From Microlunatus elymi (GTDB lineage Bacteria > Actinomycetota > Actinomycetes > Propionibacteriales > Propionibacteriaceae): a DNA stretch of 64,000 nt. Position 1 is the stretch's first letter. Every line of letters begins with the position of its first letter. The translations under genes and the position numbers were made by a program. Under the pieces are notes generated by a model. That model saw only the letters and a program-made list of their open reading frames with translations, searched no databases and was not told where the DNA came from. The stretch covers positions 3,286,001 to 3,350,000 of the forward strand of contig NZ_CP041692.1 in NCBI RefSeq assembly GCF_007362775.1, written 5' to 3'. Below, one piece after another: positions 52,030 through 61,318 of this stretch.

Positions 52030-54825
52030 TTATGTCGATGCCTTCCCCGACGTCGGCCCAGTTGGTCGGCGACGGCGAGCTCGACGACGCAACATCGCCA
52101 CCGCCGCGGCGGCGCCCGCGCCCGCGCCTGCGGCGACCAGAACGGCTCGTCGCCGGCCGCCGTTGCTCGCAGCCCCACCGTCTCCGACGGCCGCCTCCCG
52201 ATCATGATCAACTTCTTCGTCGGCGGCCAGGGTGACCGTGCCGGCGGTGCCGTCGACGGTGATCTCGTCGCCGTGCTTGATCCGCTGAGTGGCCGCACCG
52301 GTGCCGAGCACGGCGGGAATCCCGTACTCCCGGGCGACGATCGAGCTGTGGCTCAGCGGTCCGCCGACATCGGTGACCACGCCTCCGGCCATCGCGAACA
52401 ACGGCGTGTACGCCGGCGTGGTGATCTTGGCTACGATGATCATCCCCGGCTCCATCCTGGCGAAGTCGGCACGATCGGTGATCACACAGGCCCGCGCGGT
52501 GACGGTGCCGCCGCTGGCGCCCAGCCCTCGCAACGTCGGGCCGTGCTGACCGTCGGCATCCACCGACGGCATCCAGGGCTCCATCAGCTTCACCGGGCCG
52601 GTCTTCGGCAGCAGCTGGGGCGGACTCACCGTACGCCGGCCGCGCCAGGTCATCTTGCGGTCCTCAACGGAACCGGCGCTCACCAGCGCGGCACCGCGAT
52701 CCATCGCTGCCGCCGCCAGATCGAGGTGGGCTGCGGTCAGCCAATACACGTCGTCCGGCCCCTCGATCACTCCCGCATCCCGCAGCCGACCGCCGAGCTC
52801 GGCCAGCAGCGATCTGATCAACGGCCAGGCCAGCCCGACGTCGGCCAGCGCGTCCTCCCGCAGTCCGCCGTACTCCTGCGCCTTGCGGAGCACCGGCTCG
52901 ACCAGCCTGCGTCGTACCGGATCCAGCCGGTCCAGCAACTGCTTGCTCGCCCGTTCGCGCTCGGTGGCCAGCCGGCGCTGCCGCTCGGTCGGGTCGGCGG
53001 CACCGTCGCGGGTGTAGTAGCGCAGCGTCTCGATCACCGCCGACGGTTCGTCGGCGGCCACCGGATTGGCGAAGTCGAGATCCGAGATGGTGTGCCCGAA
53101 CGCCTGCAGGTAGGTACCGATCCGTTCCTGCCACTGCCACCAGACCTGGTCCGGCACGGAGTCCGGCCGATCGCCGAAGACGACCCGGTGCGGATCATCG
53201 GATCCCAACACAGCAAGCAATTCCGGCTGATCCACGCACCAGCGAGCCAGCCGGTAGAGCTCGCGTTCGGCCCGCATCGGCGAACTCTCCAGCCCCAGCA
53301 CGTACGTGGTCGGCTCCGGATCGCCGGGCCGGCGCAGGGTCCGGTACAGCTTGGTGAACGTGGTTTCGCTCATCGCCGCGACCGGGATCACCTGCTGCAC
53401 GCCGGTGTAGTAGCGACAGCCGGCCAGCAGCAGCGCCCGGACGCCGGCGAGCAGCTCGGCGGCGGTCAACTGCGTACGATCCTTGGCGGCCCAGTCGGAG
53501 ACCGCCTGCAGATAGTCGGGATGGTAGGTCTGCCCCCAGCGCGTCTCCGCGTTCGCCTGCCCGCTGCGGAACATCCGCAGCATCAGCGGAGCGGCCTTCC
53601 AGGTCAGATAGCCCAGCGCCTTCCAGCTGTAGCCGTAATAGGCGTAGCCGTTGATCGTCGGGAAGGTCGTCATGCCTTCCGGCACGTCGGCGATCAGCTC
53701 GGAGAACAGTGCCTGCAAGGATCCGACCACGGCCGGCTCGATCAGGTCGCCGAACAGCGGCGTCAGCGGCTCCGGCATCATCTCCACGATGCTGGCGCGG
53801 AAATACATCCGGTTCCGGTCCGGCACGGTCCAGTCGGTCGGTGGGTCGCCGACCGGGTCCGGCAGCGCGGTCACCGGCCGCGCCTGCAGTAGCCACAACT
53901 GCTGCTTGTCTCGTGCCCACTCGAGGTCCATCGGCCGGCCGTAGTGCTCGGCCACCCGGTGTCCGAGGTCGGCCAACTCGACCGTCTCGGCCTCGGTCAG
54001 CACCGGTGCCCGGCGCCGTTGGACGGGGACCTCGACCTCGGTGGTGCCGGTCGCGGTGCGTACGGTCTGGACCTGTTTGTCGGCGATCTCACGCGAGCGG
54101 ACCGACCACTGATCGTCGTTGCGTCGCAGGACGATGCTGTCGGTCGTCACGCTGCCGCCGACCACCGACTCGCCCAGCCCCCAGGCCGCCGCGATCACGG
54201 TCTCGTCCCGGCGGCCGTTGGTCGGATTGGCGGTGAACAGGACACCAGCCGCGTCGGCGTCGATCAGCAGTTGCACCGCCACGGCCAGGCTGAGATCGTC
54301 GGCCCCGACGCCGTGCTGCCCGCGGTAGGCGATCGCCCGCGGCGTCCACAACGACGCCCAGCAGTCACGGACCGCTGCGACCAGCGCGTCCGCGCCGCGG
54401 ATGTTCAGGTAGGTGTCCTGCTGACCGGCGAAACTGGCATCGCCGAGATCCTCCGCCGTCGCCGAGGATCGGACGGCGACGGCGGGTTCGGCCTCGCCGC
54501 TCTTGCCGGCCAGGTCCGCGTACGCAGCGGTGATCTCGGTGATCAACTCGTCCGGTACGGCCGAACCGGCGAACAGCTCCGCGATGTCGTGGGCCGCGGC
54601 GTCAGCGGCTTCATGATCATCGACCGGCACCCGGCCCGACGCCTCGATGATCTTGTTCCGCATCTCGGTGCGGGCCAGGAAGTCGTCGTAGGCCGCCGTG
54701 GTGATCACGAACCCCGGCGGCACCGGCAGCCCCGCCCGAGTGAGTTCGCCGAGATTGGCTCCCTTGCCGCCGGCCAACCGGAGGTCGGTCGCCGCGATGG
54801 AATCGAACGGACGGATCACCGTCAT
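52030..54825 (-). CDS. PEP-utilising / rifampicin phosphotransferase-like enzyme with C-terminal anchor
   Basis: A 931-residue protein. The N-terminal PEP-synthase-type ATP-grasp domain (LAGGKGANLGELTRAGLPVP, VRSSATAEDLGDASFAGQQD) is followed by a 450-residue middle domain and a C-terminal swivelling domain with the phosphorylated His in GGPLSHSSIVAREYG. Having the His domain last, with no PEP-binding barrel, is the layout of rifampicin phosphotransferase rather than PEP synthase. Unusually, about 60 residues follow, with a hydrophobic helix (AVLVAAGAGAGAAAAVAML) and an Arg-rich tail. ATG 54825 is preferred (AAGGG nine bases upstream); ATG 54834 is possible. The real acceptor is unknown. Confidence 0.82.
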   Translation of the reverse strand: MTVIRPFDSIAATDLRLAGGKGANLGELTRAGLPVPPGFVITTAAYDDFLARTEMRNKIIEASGRVPVDDHEAADAAAHDIAELFAGSAVPDELITEITAAYADLAGKSGEAEPAVAVRSSATAEDLGDASFAGQQDTYLNIRGADALVAAVRDCWASLWTPRAIAYRGQHGVGADDLSLAVAVQLLIDADAAGVLFTANPTNGRRDETVIAAAWGLGESVVGGSVTTDSIVLRRNDDQWSVRSREIADKQVQTVRTATGTTEVEVPVQRRRAPVLTEAETVELADLGHRVAEHYGRPMDLEWARDKQQLWLLQARPVTALPDPVGDPPTDWTVPDRNRMYFRASIVEMMPEPLTPLFGDLIEPAVVGSLQALFSELIADVPEGMTTFPTINGYAYYGYSWKALGYLTWKAAPLMLRMFRSGQANAETRWGQTYHPDYLQAVSDWAAKDRTQLTAAELLAGVRALLLAGCRYYTGVQQVIPVAAMSETTFTKLYRTLRRPGDPEPTTYVLGLESSPMRAERELYRLARWCVDQPELLAVLGSDDPHRVVFGDRPDSVPDQVWWQWQERIGTYLQAFGHTISDLDFANPVAADEPSAVIETLRYYTRDGAADPTERQRRLATERERASKQLLDRLDPVRRRLVEPVLRKAQEYGGLREDALADVGLAWPLIRSLLAELGGRLRDAGVIEGPDDVYWLTAAHLDLAAAAMDRGAALVSAGSVEDRKMTWRGRRTVSPPQLLPKTGPVKLMEPWMPSVDADGQHGPTLRGLGASGGTVTARACVITDRADFARMEPGMIIVAKITTPAYTPLFAMAGGVVTDVGGPLSHSSIVAREYGIPAVLGTGAATQRIKHGDEITVDGTAGTVTLAADEEVDHDREAAVGDGGAASNGGRRRAVLVAAGAGAGAAAAVAMLRRRARRRRPTGPTSGKAST

Positions 54826-54938
54826 GATTCGCATCCCTTCCTGGGCCCGGATCGGTGGATCCCGGCTTGTGCTGGGCAGACCCGATCGATCGTAGACCCT
54901 CGCGATCGGGTGAGGGCAGCACCGAATAGGGTGCAGTC

Positions 54939-55574
54939 ATGGTGAACCTCACCAAGATCTATACCCGCACCGGTGATCTGGGCCAGACCCGGTTGGTGGA
55001 CATGTCGGTGACCGACAAGACCGACCCGCGCGTGGCCGCCTACGGCGACGTGGACGAGGCGAACTCGACCATCGGGGTTGCGCTGGCCATCGGCGAACTG
55101 CCCGATCCGGTACGAGCGGTACTGGCCCAGGTGCAGAACGAACTCTTCGATCTCGGCGCCGATCTGGGCAACCCGCTGGCCACCGCGTACCAGTTCGAGC
55201 CGCTGCGGATCACCCAGGACTACATCGATCGGCTGGAGCACTGGTGCGACGAGTTCACTGCCGACCTGCCCACGCTGCGCTCGTTCATCCTGCCCAGCGG
55301 GAGCCCGGCCGGCGCGCAGTTGCACGTCGCCCGGACGGTCACCCGGCGGGCCGAACGCACTGCCTGGCAAGCGATCCAGCGCTACGGCACCGAACCCGCC
55401 GACGAAGATCAAGATCGGCCCGGCGGCATCAACCCGCTCGCGGTCGGCTACCTGAACCGATTGAGCGACCTGCTGTTCATCCTCACCCGGGTGGTCAACG
55501 GGACCGAGCACGAGGTGCTCTGGGTGCCCGGCGGCGACCGCCATCGCGCAGCCGGCGACGACGCCGAGACCTGA
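54939..55574 (+). CDS. Cob(I)alamin adenosyltransferase (PduO type)
   Basis: A 211-residue ATP:corrinoid adenosyltransferase that makes adenosylcobalamin. The N-terminal ATP-binding motif is KIYTRTGDLGQT, and conserved family residues include YGDVDEANSTIG, FILPSGSPAGAQLHVARTV, TRRAER and YLNRLSDLLFILTR. This is the cofactor source for the acyl-CoA mutase encoded at 26.7 kb. It is divergent from the phosphotransferase-like gene. Confidence 0.95.
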   Translation: MVNLTKIYTRTGDLGQTRLVDMSVTDKTDPRVAAYGDVDEANSTIGVALAIGELPDPVRAVLAQVQNELFDLGADLGNPLATAYQFEPLRITQDYIDRLEHWCDEFTADLPTLRSFILPSGSPAGAQLHVARTVTRRAERTAWQAIQRYGTEPADEDQDRPGGINPLAVGYLNRLSDLLFILTRVVNGTEHEVLWVPGGDRHRAAGDDAET

Positions 55575-55689
55575 CCGACCATGATCAAGTTCGGTTGCCG
55601 ACCACGGGCTTGACCACCACCGGCCGACTGATCAAGACCAACAGTCAACCCATCGACAAGTGTCCATCGACGCACAGGAGAATCGACGC

Positions 55690-56757
55690 ATGACCAGCCC
55701 CAGCAACAGCCCGGCCCTCGGACGCGAAGCCACCGGAGTCGCCCAGCCGAAGCAGGATCGTCCGGTCACCCTGTTCACCGGCCAGTGGGCCGACCTGCCG
55801 TTCGAGGAGATCTGCCGGCTGGCGGGCGAATGGGGCTACGACGGCCTGGAGATCGCCTGCTGGGGTGATCATTTCGACGTCGCACGGGCAGCCGAGGACG
55901 ACGCGTACGTGAAGAACCGCAAGGACATCCTGGAGCAGAACGGATTGGGTTGCTGGGCGATCTCCAACCACCTCAACGGGCAGGCCGTGTGCGAGGCGAT
56001 CCTCGACGATCGGCACAAGTCGATGGTCAACCCGCGAGTCTGGGGCGACGGCGATCCCGAGGGTGTACGACAGCGAGCTGCCGACGAGATGAAGACCACC
56101 GCCCGGGCCGCCGCGGCGTTCGGGGTGGACACCGTGATCGGCTTCACCGGTTCGCCGATCTGGCACTACCTGGCGATGTTCCCGCCGGTCGGCGACGACG
56201 TGATTCAGGCCGGCTACCGCGAGTTCGCCGATCGGTGGAATCCGATCATCGACGTCTTCGACGAGGTAGGCGTCCGGTTCGCCCACGAGGTGCATCCGAG
56301 CGAGATCGCCTACGACTACTGGACCACCGTCGCGATGCTGGACGCGATCGATCATCGTCCCGGTTTCGGACTGAATTTCGACCCGTCACACATGGTCTGG
56401 CAGGGCCTGGACACGGTCGGATTCCTGTGGGACTTCAAGGACAAGATCTGGCACGTGGACTGCAAGGACACCAAGGTGCGGATGAACAACGGTCGCAACG
56501 GCCGACTGTCCTCGCACCTGCCGTGGGCCGATCCGCGCCGTGGCTGGGACTTCATCTCCACCGGCCGCGGCGACACCCCGTGGGAGGACATCTTCCGGAT
56601 GTTGAACACCATCGGCTACGGCGGACCGATCTCGATCGAGTGGGAAGACGCCGGGATGGACCGCCTGGACGGCGCCCCCGAGGCCCTGGAGTTCGCCCGC
56701 GGGATGAACGCGATCAAGCCCTCCGACACGTCCTTCGATGCCGCCTTTGCGAATTAG
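55690..56757 (+). CDS. Sugar phosphate isomerase/epimerase (xylose isomerase-like TIM barrel)
   Basis: A 355-residue AP-endonuclease-2/xylose-isomerase-like barrel protein. The first strand is [19 protein letters not shown], and metal ligands fit [35 protein letters not shown] and [12 protein letters not shown]. Such enzymes act on sugars or cyclitols, for example in inositol breakdown. ATG 55690 has AGGAGA seven bases upstream. Substrate is not evident. Confidence 0.85.
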   Translation: MTSPSNSPALGREATGVAQPKQDRPVTLFTGQWADLPFEEICRLAGEWGYDGLEIACWGDHFDVARAAEDDAYVKNRKDILEQNGLGCWAISNHLNGQAVCEAILDDRHKSMVNPRVWGDGDPEGVRQRAADEMKTTARAAAAFGVDTVIGFTGSPIWHYLAMFPPVGDDVIQAGYREFADRWNPIIDVFDEVGVRFAHEVHPSEIAYDYWTTVAMLDAIDHRPGFGLNFDPSHMVWQGLDTVGFLWDFKDKIWHVDCKDTKVRMNNGRNGRLSSHLPWADPRRGWDFISTGRGDTPWEDIFRMLNTIGYGGPISIEWEDAGMDRLDGAPEALEFARGMNAIKPSDTSFDAAFAN

Positions 56758-56892
56758 ATTCGCGGTCGGGCTGGGTGCCGCTGTCGCGATTTGCCCTGGC
56801 GTCTTGCGTTCCGGGGGTGCGGGGGGTCGCCCCCGCGAAGTGACCTGCAGCGACCATGCCGGCGGCAGCTGCGCCCAAGAGGACGGAAGACA

Positions 56893-57669
56893 ATGAGAGT
56901 CGTCAGCTACAACCTTCGCTTCGCATCGGAGAACGATCCGCAGCCGTGGTCTCGGCGGCGGAAGCCGATGATCACGTTGCTCACCGAGTTGGGCCCGGAC
57001 GTGCTCGGGACCGAGGAGGGGCTTGATCATCAACTCGCCGATCTGGACGCCGGGCTACCGGCCTCGTACCGGCGGGTCAGCGAGCATCGCCATCACGACG
57101 ACGGTTCGGAGAACGCCCAGGAGTATTCGGCGATCTTCTACAACTCCGAGACGGTGGATCTGATCGACGTCTCGCACGCATGGTTGTCGGACACGCCGGA
57201 GGTGCCGGGTTCGCGGACCTGGGGTACGCATTTCCCGCGGATGTTCTCCACCGTTCGATTCCGCCGGCTCGCCGACGGCCGGACGTTCACCGTGATCACC
57301 ACTCATGTTGATCATGAAGTGGCGACCGCGCAGCTGAAGTCGGCCCAGTTGCTGCGGCAGCGCGCCGAGGCCGTGGACCACGCGGAACCGCTGCTGGTGA
57401 TGGGCGATTTCAACGTCGGTGAGGGTTCCGAACCGTACGCAATCCTGACCTGCGGCGGCCTGCGGGACGCGTATCTGACGGCCGCCGAACGTGGCCCGCG
57501 ACTCGGCACCTTCAACAACTACCGGCCGCCGGATCCCGCCGGCGAACGGATCGACTGGATCCTGGTCAGTGATCACGTCCGGGTGCTTTCTGCTCGGATT
57601 CTCGACACCGCGCCCGGCGGGCAATATCCCTCCGATCACCTGCCGGTCGAGGCTGTCGTCGACTTCTGA
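56893..57669 (+). CDS. Endonuclease/exonuclease/phosphatase family hydrolase
   Basis: A 258-residue EEP-fold metal-dependent phosphohydrolase. Active-site groups are SYNLRFAS (Asn), GTEEGLDHQL (Glu), THVDHEV (His), VMGDFNVGEGS (Asp, Asn), RIDWILVS (Asp) and the terminal YPSDHLPVEA (Asp-His pair). Members of this size cleave DNA, RNA or phosphoester-containing lipids and sugars. There is no signal peptide. ATG 56893 with GGAAGA upstream. Confidence 0.85.
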   Translation: MRVVSYNLRFASENDPQPWSRRRKPMITLLTELGPDVLGTEEGLDHQLADLDAGLPASYRRVSEHRHHDDGSENAQEYSAIFYNSETVDLIDVSHAWLSDTPEVPGSRTWGTHFPRMFSTVRFRRLADGRTFTVITTHVDHEVATAQLKSAQLLRQRAEAVDHAEPLLVMGDFNVGEGSEPYAILTCGGLRDAYLTAAERGPRLGTFNNYRPPDPAGERIDWILVSDHVRVLSARILDTAPGGQYPSDHLPVEAVVDF

Positions 57670-57678
57670 GGCCGATCA

Positions 57679-57693
57679 GGGTCTTTCGTCGCT
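57679..57693 (+). promoter_or_regulatory. DevR/DosR-box-like sequence
   Basis: GGGTCTTTCGTCGCT matches the mycobacterial DevR consensus GGGACTTNNGNCCCT at 10 of 12 fixed positions. It lies about 100 bp upstream of the nitroreductase start (49 bp from the earliest ATG), ahead of a DevS-like kinase gene. Inference from pattern and context. Confidence 0.45.
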
Positions 57694-57780
57694 ACCGCCC
57701 TCGGTGGACCGTCGGCACAGTTGGGATCGTTCGGACGGCCGATGGGAGTCGCAACGTCCGACCACACCGTGGGCATGGGG

Positions 57781-58698
57781 ATGATCATGGTCGGCGCCGA
57801 CAACAACGCGAGTGCATTCCGTCGAGCCGCCGTACGGGCCGCGATGGCGCCGTCGATCTGCAACACCCAGCCGTGGCGTTTCATCCTGAGCCCCGGCCTG
57901 CTGGACATCTATCCCGAGCGCAATCGTCAACTCCCGCTGCGTGACCCCAGCGGCCGGCAACTCGTGATCAGTCTGGGATGTGCGCTGATGAACGCCCGGG
58001 TGCAGCTGGCCGTCGACCGGGTCGAGATCGCGGTGCAGCGATTCACCGACGACGTGCTCGGTGACCATCGAGTGGGCGTCGGGCCTGCCGCTTCGATCAC
58101 GGCTGGCACCGGCGCGGTCGGCTGCTCGGAATTGGCTGCGCTGGCTGAGGTCCCCGAGCTGCCCGGCGAACCACCGTCGGGCACTTCTGCAACACTCGGA
58201 GACGACCTGGTGGACTCGTTGATCGCGGCGGCCGAGGCCGAATCCACCTCCTTGATCAACATCTCCGATCAGCAGCAAAGCCTGCTGGGCTTGGTTTCCG
58301 AGACCTGGGCGGCGATCGAGCAGAACAGCGCGGAGCGGGCTGAGCTGCTGGCATGGTCCCCCGGCGACATCACGCTGTGGGCCGATTCCGCTCCGGTGCT
58401 GGCCCGATTTGATCATGAAACAGCACCGTTGATGACGTTGCTGATCAGCACCCGCGGCGATCGCGGGAGCGACTGGCTGCGTACCGGTGAGGCCTTGCAG
58501 CGCTTGCTGCTGATGCTGCAGCAGAGGGGGCTCACCGCGATGCCGGACACCCAACTGACCGACGATCCGGAAACCAGGCAACGCCTGCAGCCCGAGGCCG
58601 ATCTGCGGCCCCAGGTCGTACTGTTCGTCGGAACCGCGCCGGCCGAGCCGACGGCGCGTCGGCGGCGGCTGTCGGATGTCATCACCGAGCAGTTCTGA
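57781..58698 (+). CDS. Acg-like nitroreductase family protein
   Basis: A protein of about 305 residues of the Acg (Rv2032-like) nitroreductase branch. The conserved FMN-site segment is AAMAPSICNTQPWRF near the N-terminus, followed by IYPERNRQLPLRDPSGRQLV and the C-terminal DWLRTGEALQRLLLMLQQRG. In mycobacteria such genes are DevR-regulated. The start is uncertain: ATGs at 57742, 57781 and 57787 are all in frame. It lies six bases upstream of a DevS-like kinase gene, which supports a shared hypoxia/redox role. Confidence 0.78.
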   Translation: MIMVGADNNASAFRRAAVRAAMAPSICNTQPWRFILSPGLLDIYPERNRQLPLRDPSGRQLVISLGCALMNARVQLAVDRVEIAVQRFTDDVLGDHRVGVGPAASITAGTGAVGCSELAALAEVPELPGEPPSGTSATLGDDLVDSLIAAAEAESTSLINISDQQQSLLGLVSETWAAIEQNSAERAELLAWSPGDITLWADSAPVLARFDHETAPLMTLLISTRGDRGSDWLRTGEALQRLLLMLQQRGLTAMPDTQLTDDPETRQRLQPEADLRPQVVLFVGTAPAEPTARRRRLSDVITEQF

Positions 58699-58703
58699 CC
58701 GCG

Positions 58704-60446
58704 GTGACCGATCAGCGTAGTCTGAGCGCCATGAGCGCTGGTGAGGACCTCACCGTGCCGACTCCCAACGGCCCCCGACTTGAACTCGACGAACTGATCG
58801 ATCAGTTGGTGGAGCGTGCCGAGGGTGTCCGGCGAGCGCACGGTCGGCTGCGAGCCCTGTTGCGCGCGATCGAATCGGTGACCGGGGACCTGGCCCTGGA
58901 GCAGGTGCTCCGCCGCATCGCGCACGCCGCTCGGAGGCTCGCCGACGCCGAGTACGCCGCACTGGGCGTGATCGGCCCGCACGGGGAGCTGGAACAGTTC
59001 ATCCACGTCGGTATCGACATCCCGACCGCCGAGGAGATCGGACAGCTGCCCCAGGGCAAGGGTCTGCTCGGCGCCCTGATCGTCGATCCGCGGCCGATCC
59101 GGCTCCGACGCATCTCCGATGATCCTCGCTCGGTCGGGTTTCCCTCGCATCATCCGCCGATGACGTCGTTTCTCGGCGTACCGATTCGCGTCCGCGGCGA
59201 GGTGTTCGGCAACCTCTACCTGACCAACAGCGCCAAGGGCGAATTCAGCACTGACGACGAGGAGCTGATGATCGCCCTGGCCGGTGCGGCCGGGACCGCG
59301 ATCAGCAACGCGCGCCTGTACGAGGAGGCGCAGCTGCAGCAGCGCTGGCTGCGCGCCAGCGGCGACATCCAGGCGCAGTTGATCAGCTCCAGCGGCGAGG
59401 ATCCGCTGCAGTCGATCGCCCGCCGGGCGATGGAGATCGCCGACGCCGACCTGGCGAACGTCTGTCTGCTGGCCGCGGACCGCGAGAGCTTCGTGATCGA
59501 GTTCGCCTGCGGGGTCGGCGCCGACGAGTTGATCGGCCGCCGATTCGAGTTGGCCAGTACGATTTCGGGTCGGGTGATCGCCTCCGGCGAATCGTTCATG
59601 GCGGTCGACGGGGCCAGCCTGCCGGTGCCGCCCGCACCGCAGCAGGTGAAGGCGATGGACACCGGTCCGATCATCATCGTCCCGGTCCGCGGAGCGGCCG
59701 ACGCGCACGGCGTGGTGGCGGTGGCCCGCAACCGTGGCCGGCGGCCGTTCAGCCACGTCGAGTTGGAGATGATGGCCGGCTTCGCCACCCAGGCCAGCGT
59801 GGCGATCGAGCTCGCGGAAGCCCGGTCGGCCGAGCAGAAGATGATCATCATGCAGGACCGGGAGCGGATCGCGCGGGATCTGCACGATCACGTGATCCAG
59901 CAACTGTTCGCCGTCGGGCTGAGCCTGGAGGGCGCGATCGGGCAACTGCCGCAGGATGCCGAGGTGACCGGACGGCTGACCGGGCTGGTCGGTGATCTGG
60001 ACAGCGCGATTCGGCGGATCCGGTCCAGCATCTTCACCCTGCGAGACGCCCCCGGCTCCGTACGCAGGGGGTTGCGGCAGTCGGTGCTCGACGTGGTCAC
60101 CTCGGTGACGCCGATGCTGGGCCGGGCGCCGAGTGTTTCGTTCAGCGGGCTGGTGGATCTGACCCCGGACGAAGCCCTGGCCGAGGACGTGGTCGCCTGC
60201 GTCCGGGAGCTGCTGACGAACGTGGCGAAGCACGCGCACGCCGGCACCGTGACCGTCGACGTCGAAGTCACCGGCGGCTGGCTGTCGGTGACCATCTGCG
60301 ACGACGGGGACGGACTCCCCGACGAGCCCTACCGCAGCGGCCTGGCCAACCTGGACGCCCGCGCCGCCCACCACGGCGGCGCCCTCACCCTGGCCCATCG
60401 CCCCACCGGCGGCACCATCGCCACCTGGACCGCCCGTACCGACTGA
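58704..60446 (+). CDS. GAF-domain sensor histidine kinase (DevS/DosT-like)
   Basis: A 580-residue soluble kinase. Two GAF domains (about 60-200 and 215-370) precede a HisKA_3 dimerisation domain with the phosphoacceptor His394 in IARDLHDHVIQQLFAVG and a HATPase with N-box RELLTNVAKHAH and G-box DDGDGLPDE. GAF1 contains VGFPSHHPPMTSFLGVP with His149-His150, matching the DevS/DosT region that holds the proximal haem histidine (from memory, His149 in DevS). It is therefore a candidate oxygen/redox sensor. No response regulator gene is adjacent. GTG 58704 or ATG 58731 could be the start. Confidence 0.88.
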   Translation: MTDQRSLSAMSAGEDLTVPTPNGPRLELDELIDQLVERAEGVRRAHGRLRALLRAIESVTGDLALEQVLRRIAHAARRLADAEYAALGVIGPHGELEQFIHVGIDIPTAEEIGQLPQGKGLLGALIVDPRPIRLRRISDDPRSVGFPSHHPPMTSFLGVPIRVRGEVFGNLYLTNSAKGEFSTDDEELMIALAGAAGTAISNARLYEEAQLQQRWLRASGDIQAQLISSSGEDPLQSIARRAMEIADADLANVCLLAADRESFVIEFACGVGADELIGRRFELASTISGRVIASGESFMAVDGASLPVPPAPQQVKAMDTGPIIIVPVRGAADAHGVVAVARNRGRRPFSHVELEMMAGFATQASVAIELAEARSAEQKMIIMQDRERIARDLHDHVIQQLFAVGLSLEGAIGQLPQDAEVTGRLTGLVGDLDSAIRRIRSSIFTLRDAPGSVRRGLRQSVLDVVTSVTPMLGRAPSVSFSGLVDLTPDEALAEDVVACVRELLTNVAKHAHAGTVTVDVEVTGGWLSVTICDDGDGLPDEPYRSGLANLDARAAHHGGALTLAHRPTGGTIATWTARTD

Positions 60447-60450
60447 CCCT

Positions 60451-60640
60451 GTCCGTTTTCCCACCAGACATGACTTCGAACCCCCGTCCCTGCCGGCTTC
60501 GCGTCCGTTTCCCACCAGACACGACTTCGAACCCACCCCGCACCCACCGCGCGTTCGTATTCCCACCAGACACGACATCCGACCTCGGACCGCACGTGCC
60601 TCCCCGTTCGTTTTCCCACCTGCGACGAGATCGGAACCCG
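60451..60640. repeat. Four tandem ~50-bp direct repeats
   Basis: Units start at 60451, 60503, 60553 and 60606 and share TTCCCACCAGACACGACTTC with few changes, separated by variable 18-25 bp. The fourth is truncated and more diverged. They fill the gap after the sensor kinase gene. No gene is supported in 60447-60757. Confidence 0.85.
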
Positions 60641-60757
60641 CCCCTAGAGCATCTCGATCTGAATCGACATCGAGAGGTGTTGCCCGTTTGGGGGAAGGTG
60701 TCGTCCGTCGCTCCGAATGCCGGTCGCATCGGCCGGGATCGGCTCATGCTGCTCACC

Positions 60758-61318
60758 ATGCGTACAAGAAATGGCCGCCTCGACGTCAGCAAACCTTTCC
60801 GGCGATCGGAGGCGCTCGAGGCTGGGATCAGTGTCCGCGAACTCCGCGGCCCGAAGTATCAGCGGGTCTTCCATGGCATCTACATCCGGTCAGGCATTCG
60901 GCTCACGCCGTTGGAGCGGGGACGTGCCGCTCTTCATGTTGCCGTCGCCGGTTCGTACGTCAGTCATCACACGGCAGCGGTGATCTGGGGAGGGACCCCG
61001 CCGGAGGATCGCAAGACCCACATCAGTGTTCCGACGGACGACCTCCGCACGGTGCGGCGAGGAATCGCCTCCCACCGTGCGGCCCGGCAGCGGGACTTGC
61101 GTGAACGCCGGGCCCAACACCGGATGGAAAACGTACGCGCCGGACCGGTCAGTAGCGGCCGATCCCGGGTGGGGCGGCTTCGAGCCAGCTCAGCATGCCG
61201 GTCAGGGAGTCCGGGGTCATGGCCAGGTCGCGCTCCACCGATCCGACGTCGCCGCGGGCCCGAGCACGAGACCGAGCGCGAGGTCCGGCGGAGGTGGCCG
61301 AGGCGATGGCGAGGGTGA
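60758..61318 (+). pseudogene. Truncated AbiEi/DUF559-type protein, N-terminal part only
   Basis: The reading frame begins MRTRNGRLDVSKPFRRSEAL and continues AGISVRELRGPKYQRVFHGI, SYVSHHTAAVIWG and RRGIASHRAA, the N-terminal winged-helix-like half of actinobacterial proteins related to AbiEi antitoxins and DUF559 nuclease-like proteins. After about residue 115 the similarity stops and the frame runs through Arg/Ser-rich sequence antisense to the DUF2550 gene. The C-terminal nuclease-like half is absent, so it looks like a deletion remnant. The recognisable part covers about 60758-61130. Confidence 0.6.

Noticed and set aside
54835-54940. Rifampicin-associated element upstream of the phosphotransferase-like gene
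   Set aside because: No 19-bp palindrome of the known type could be found in this gap.
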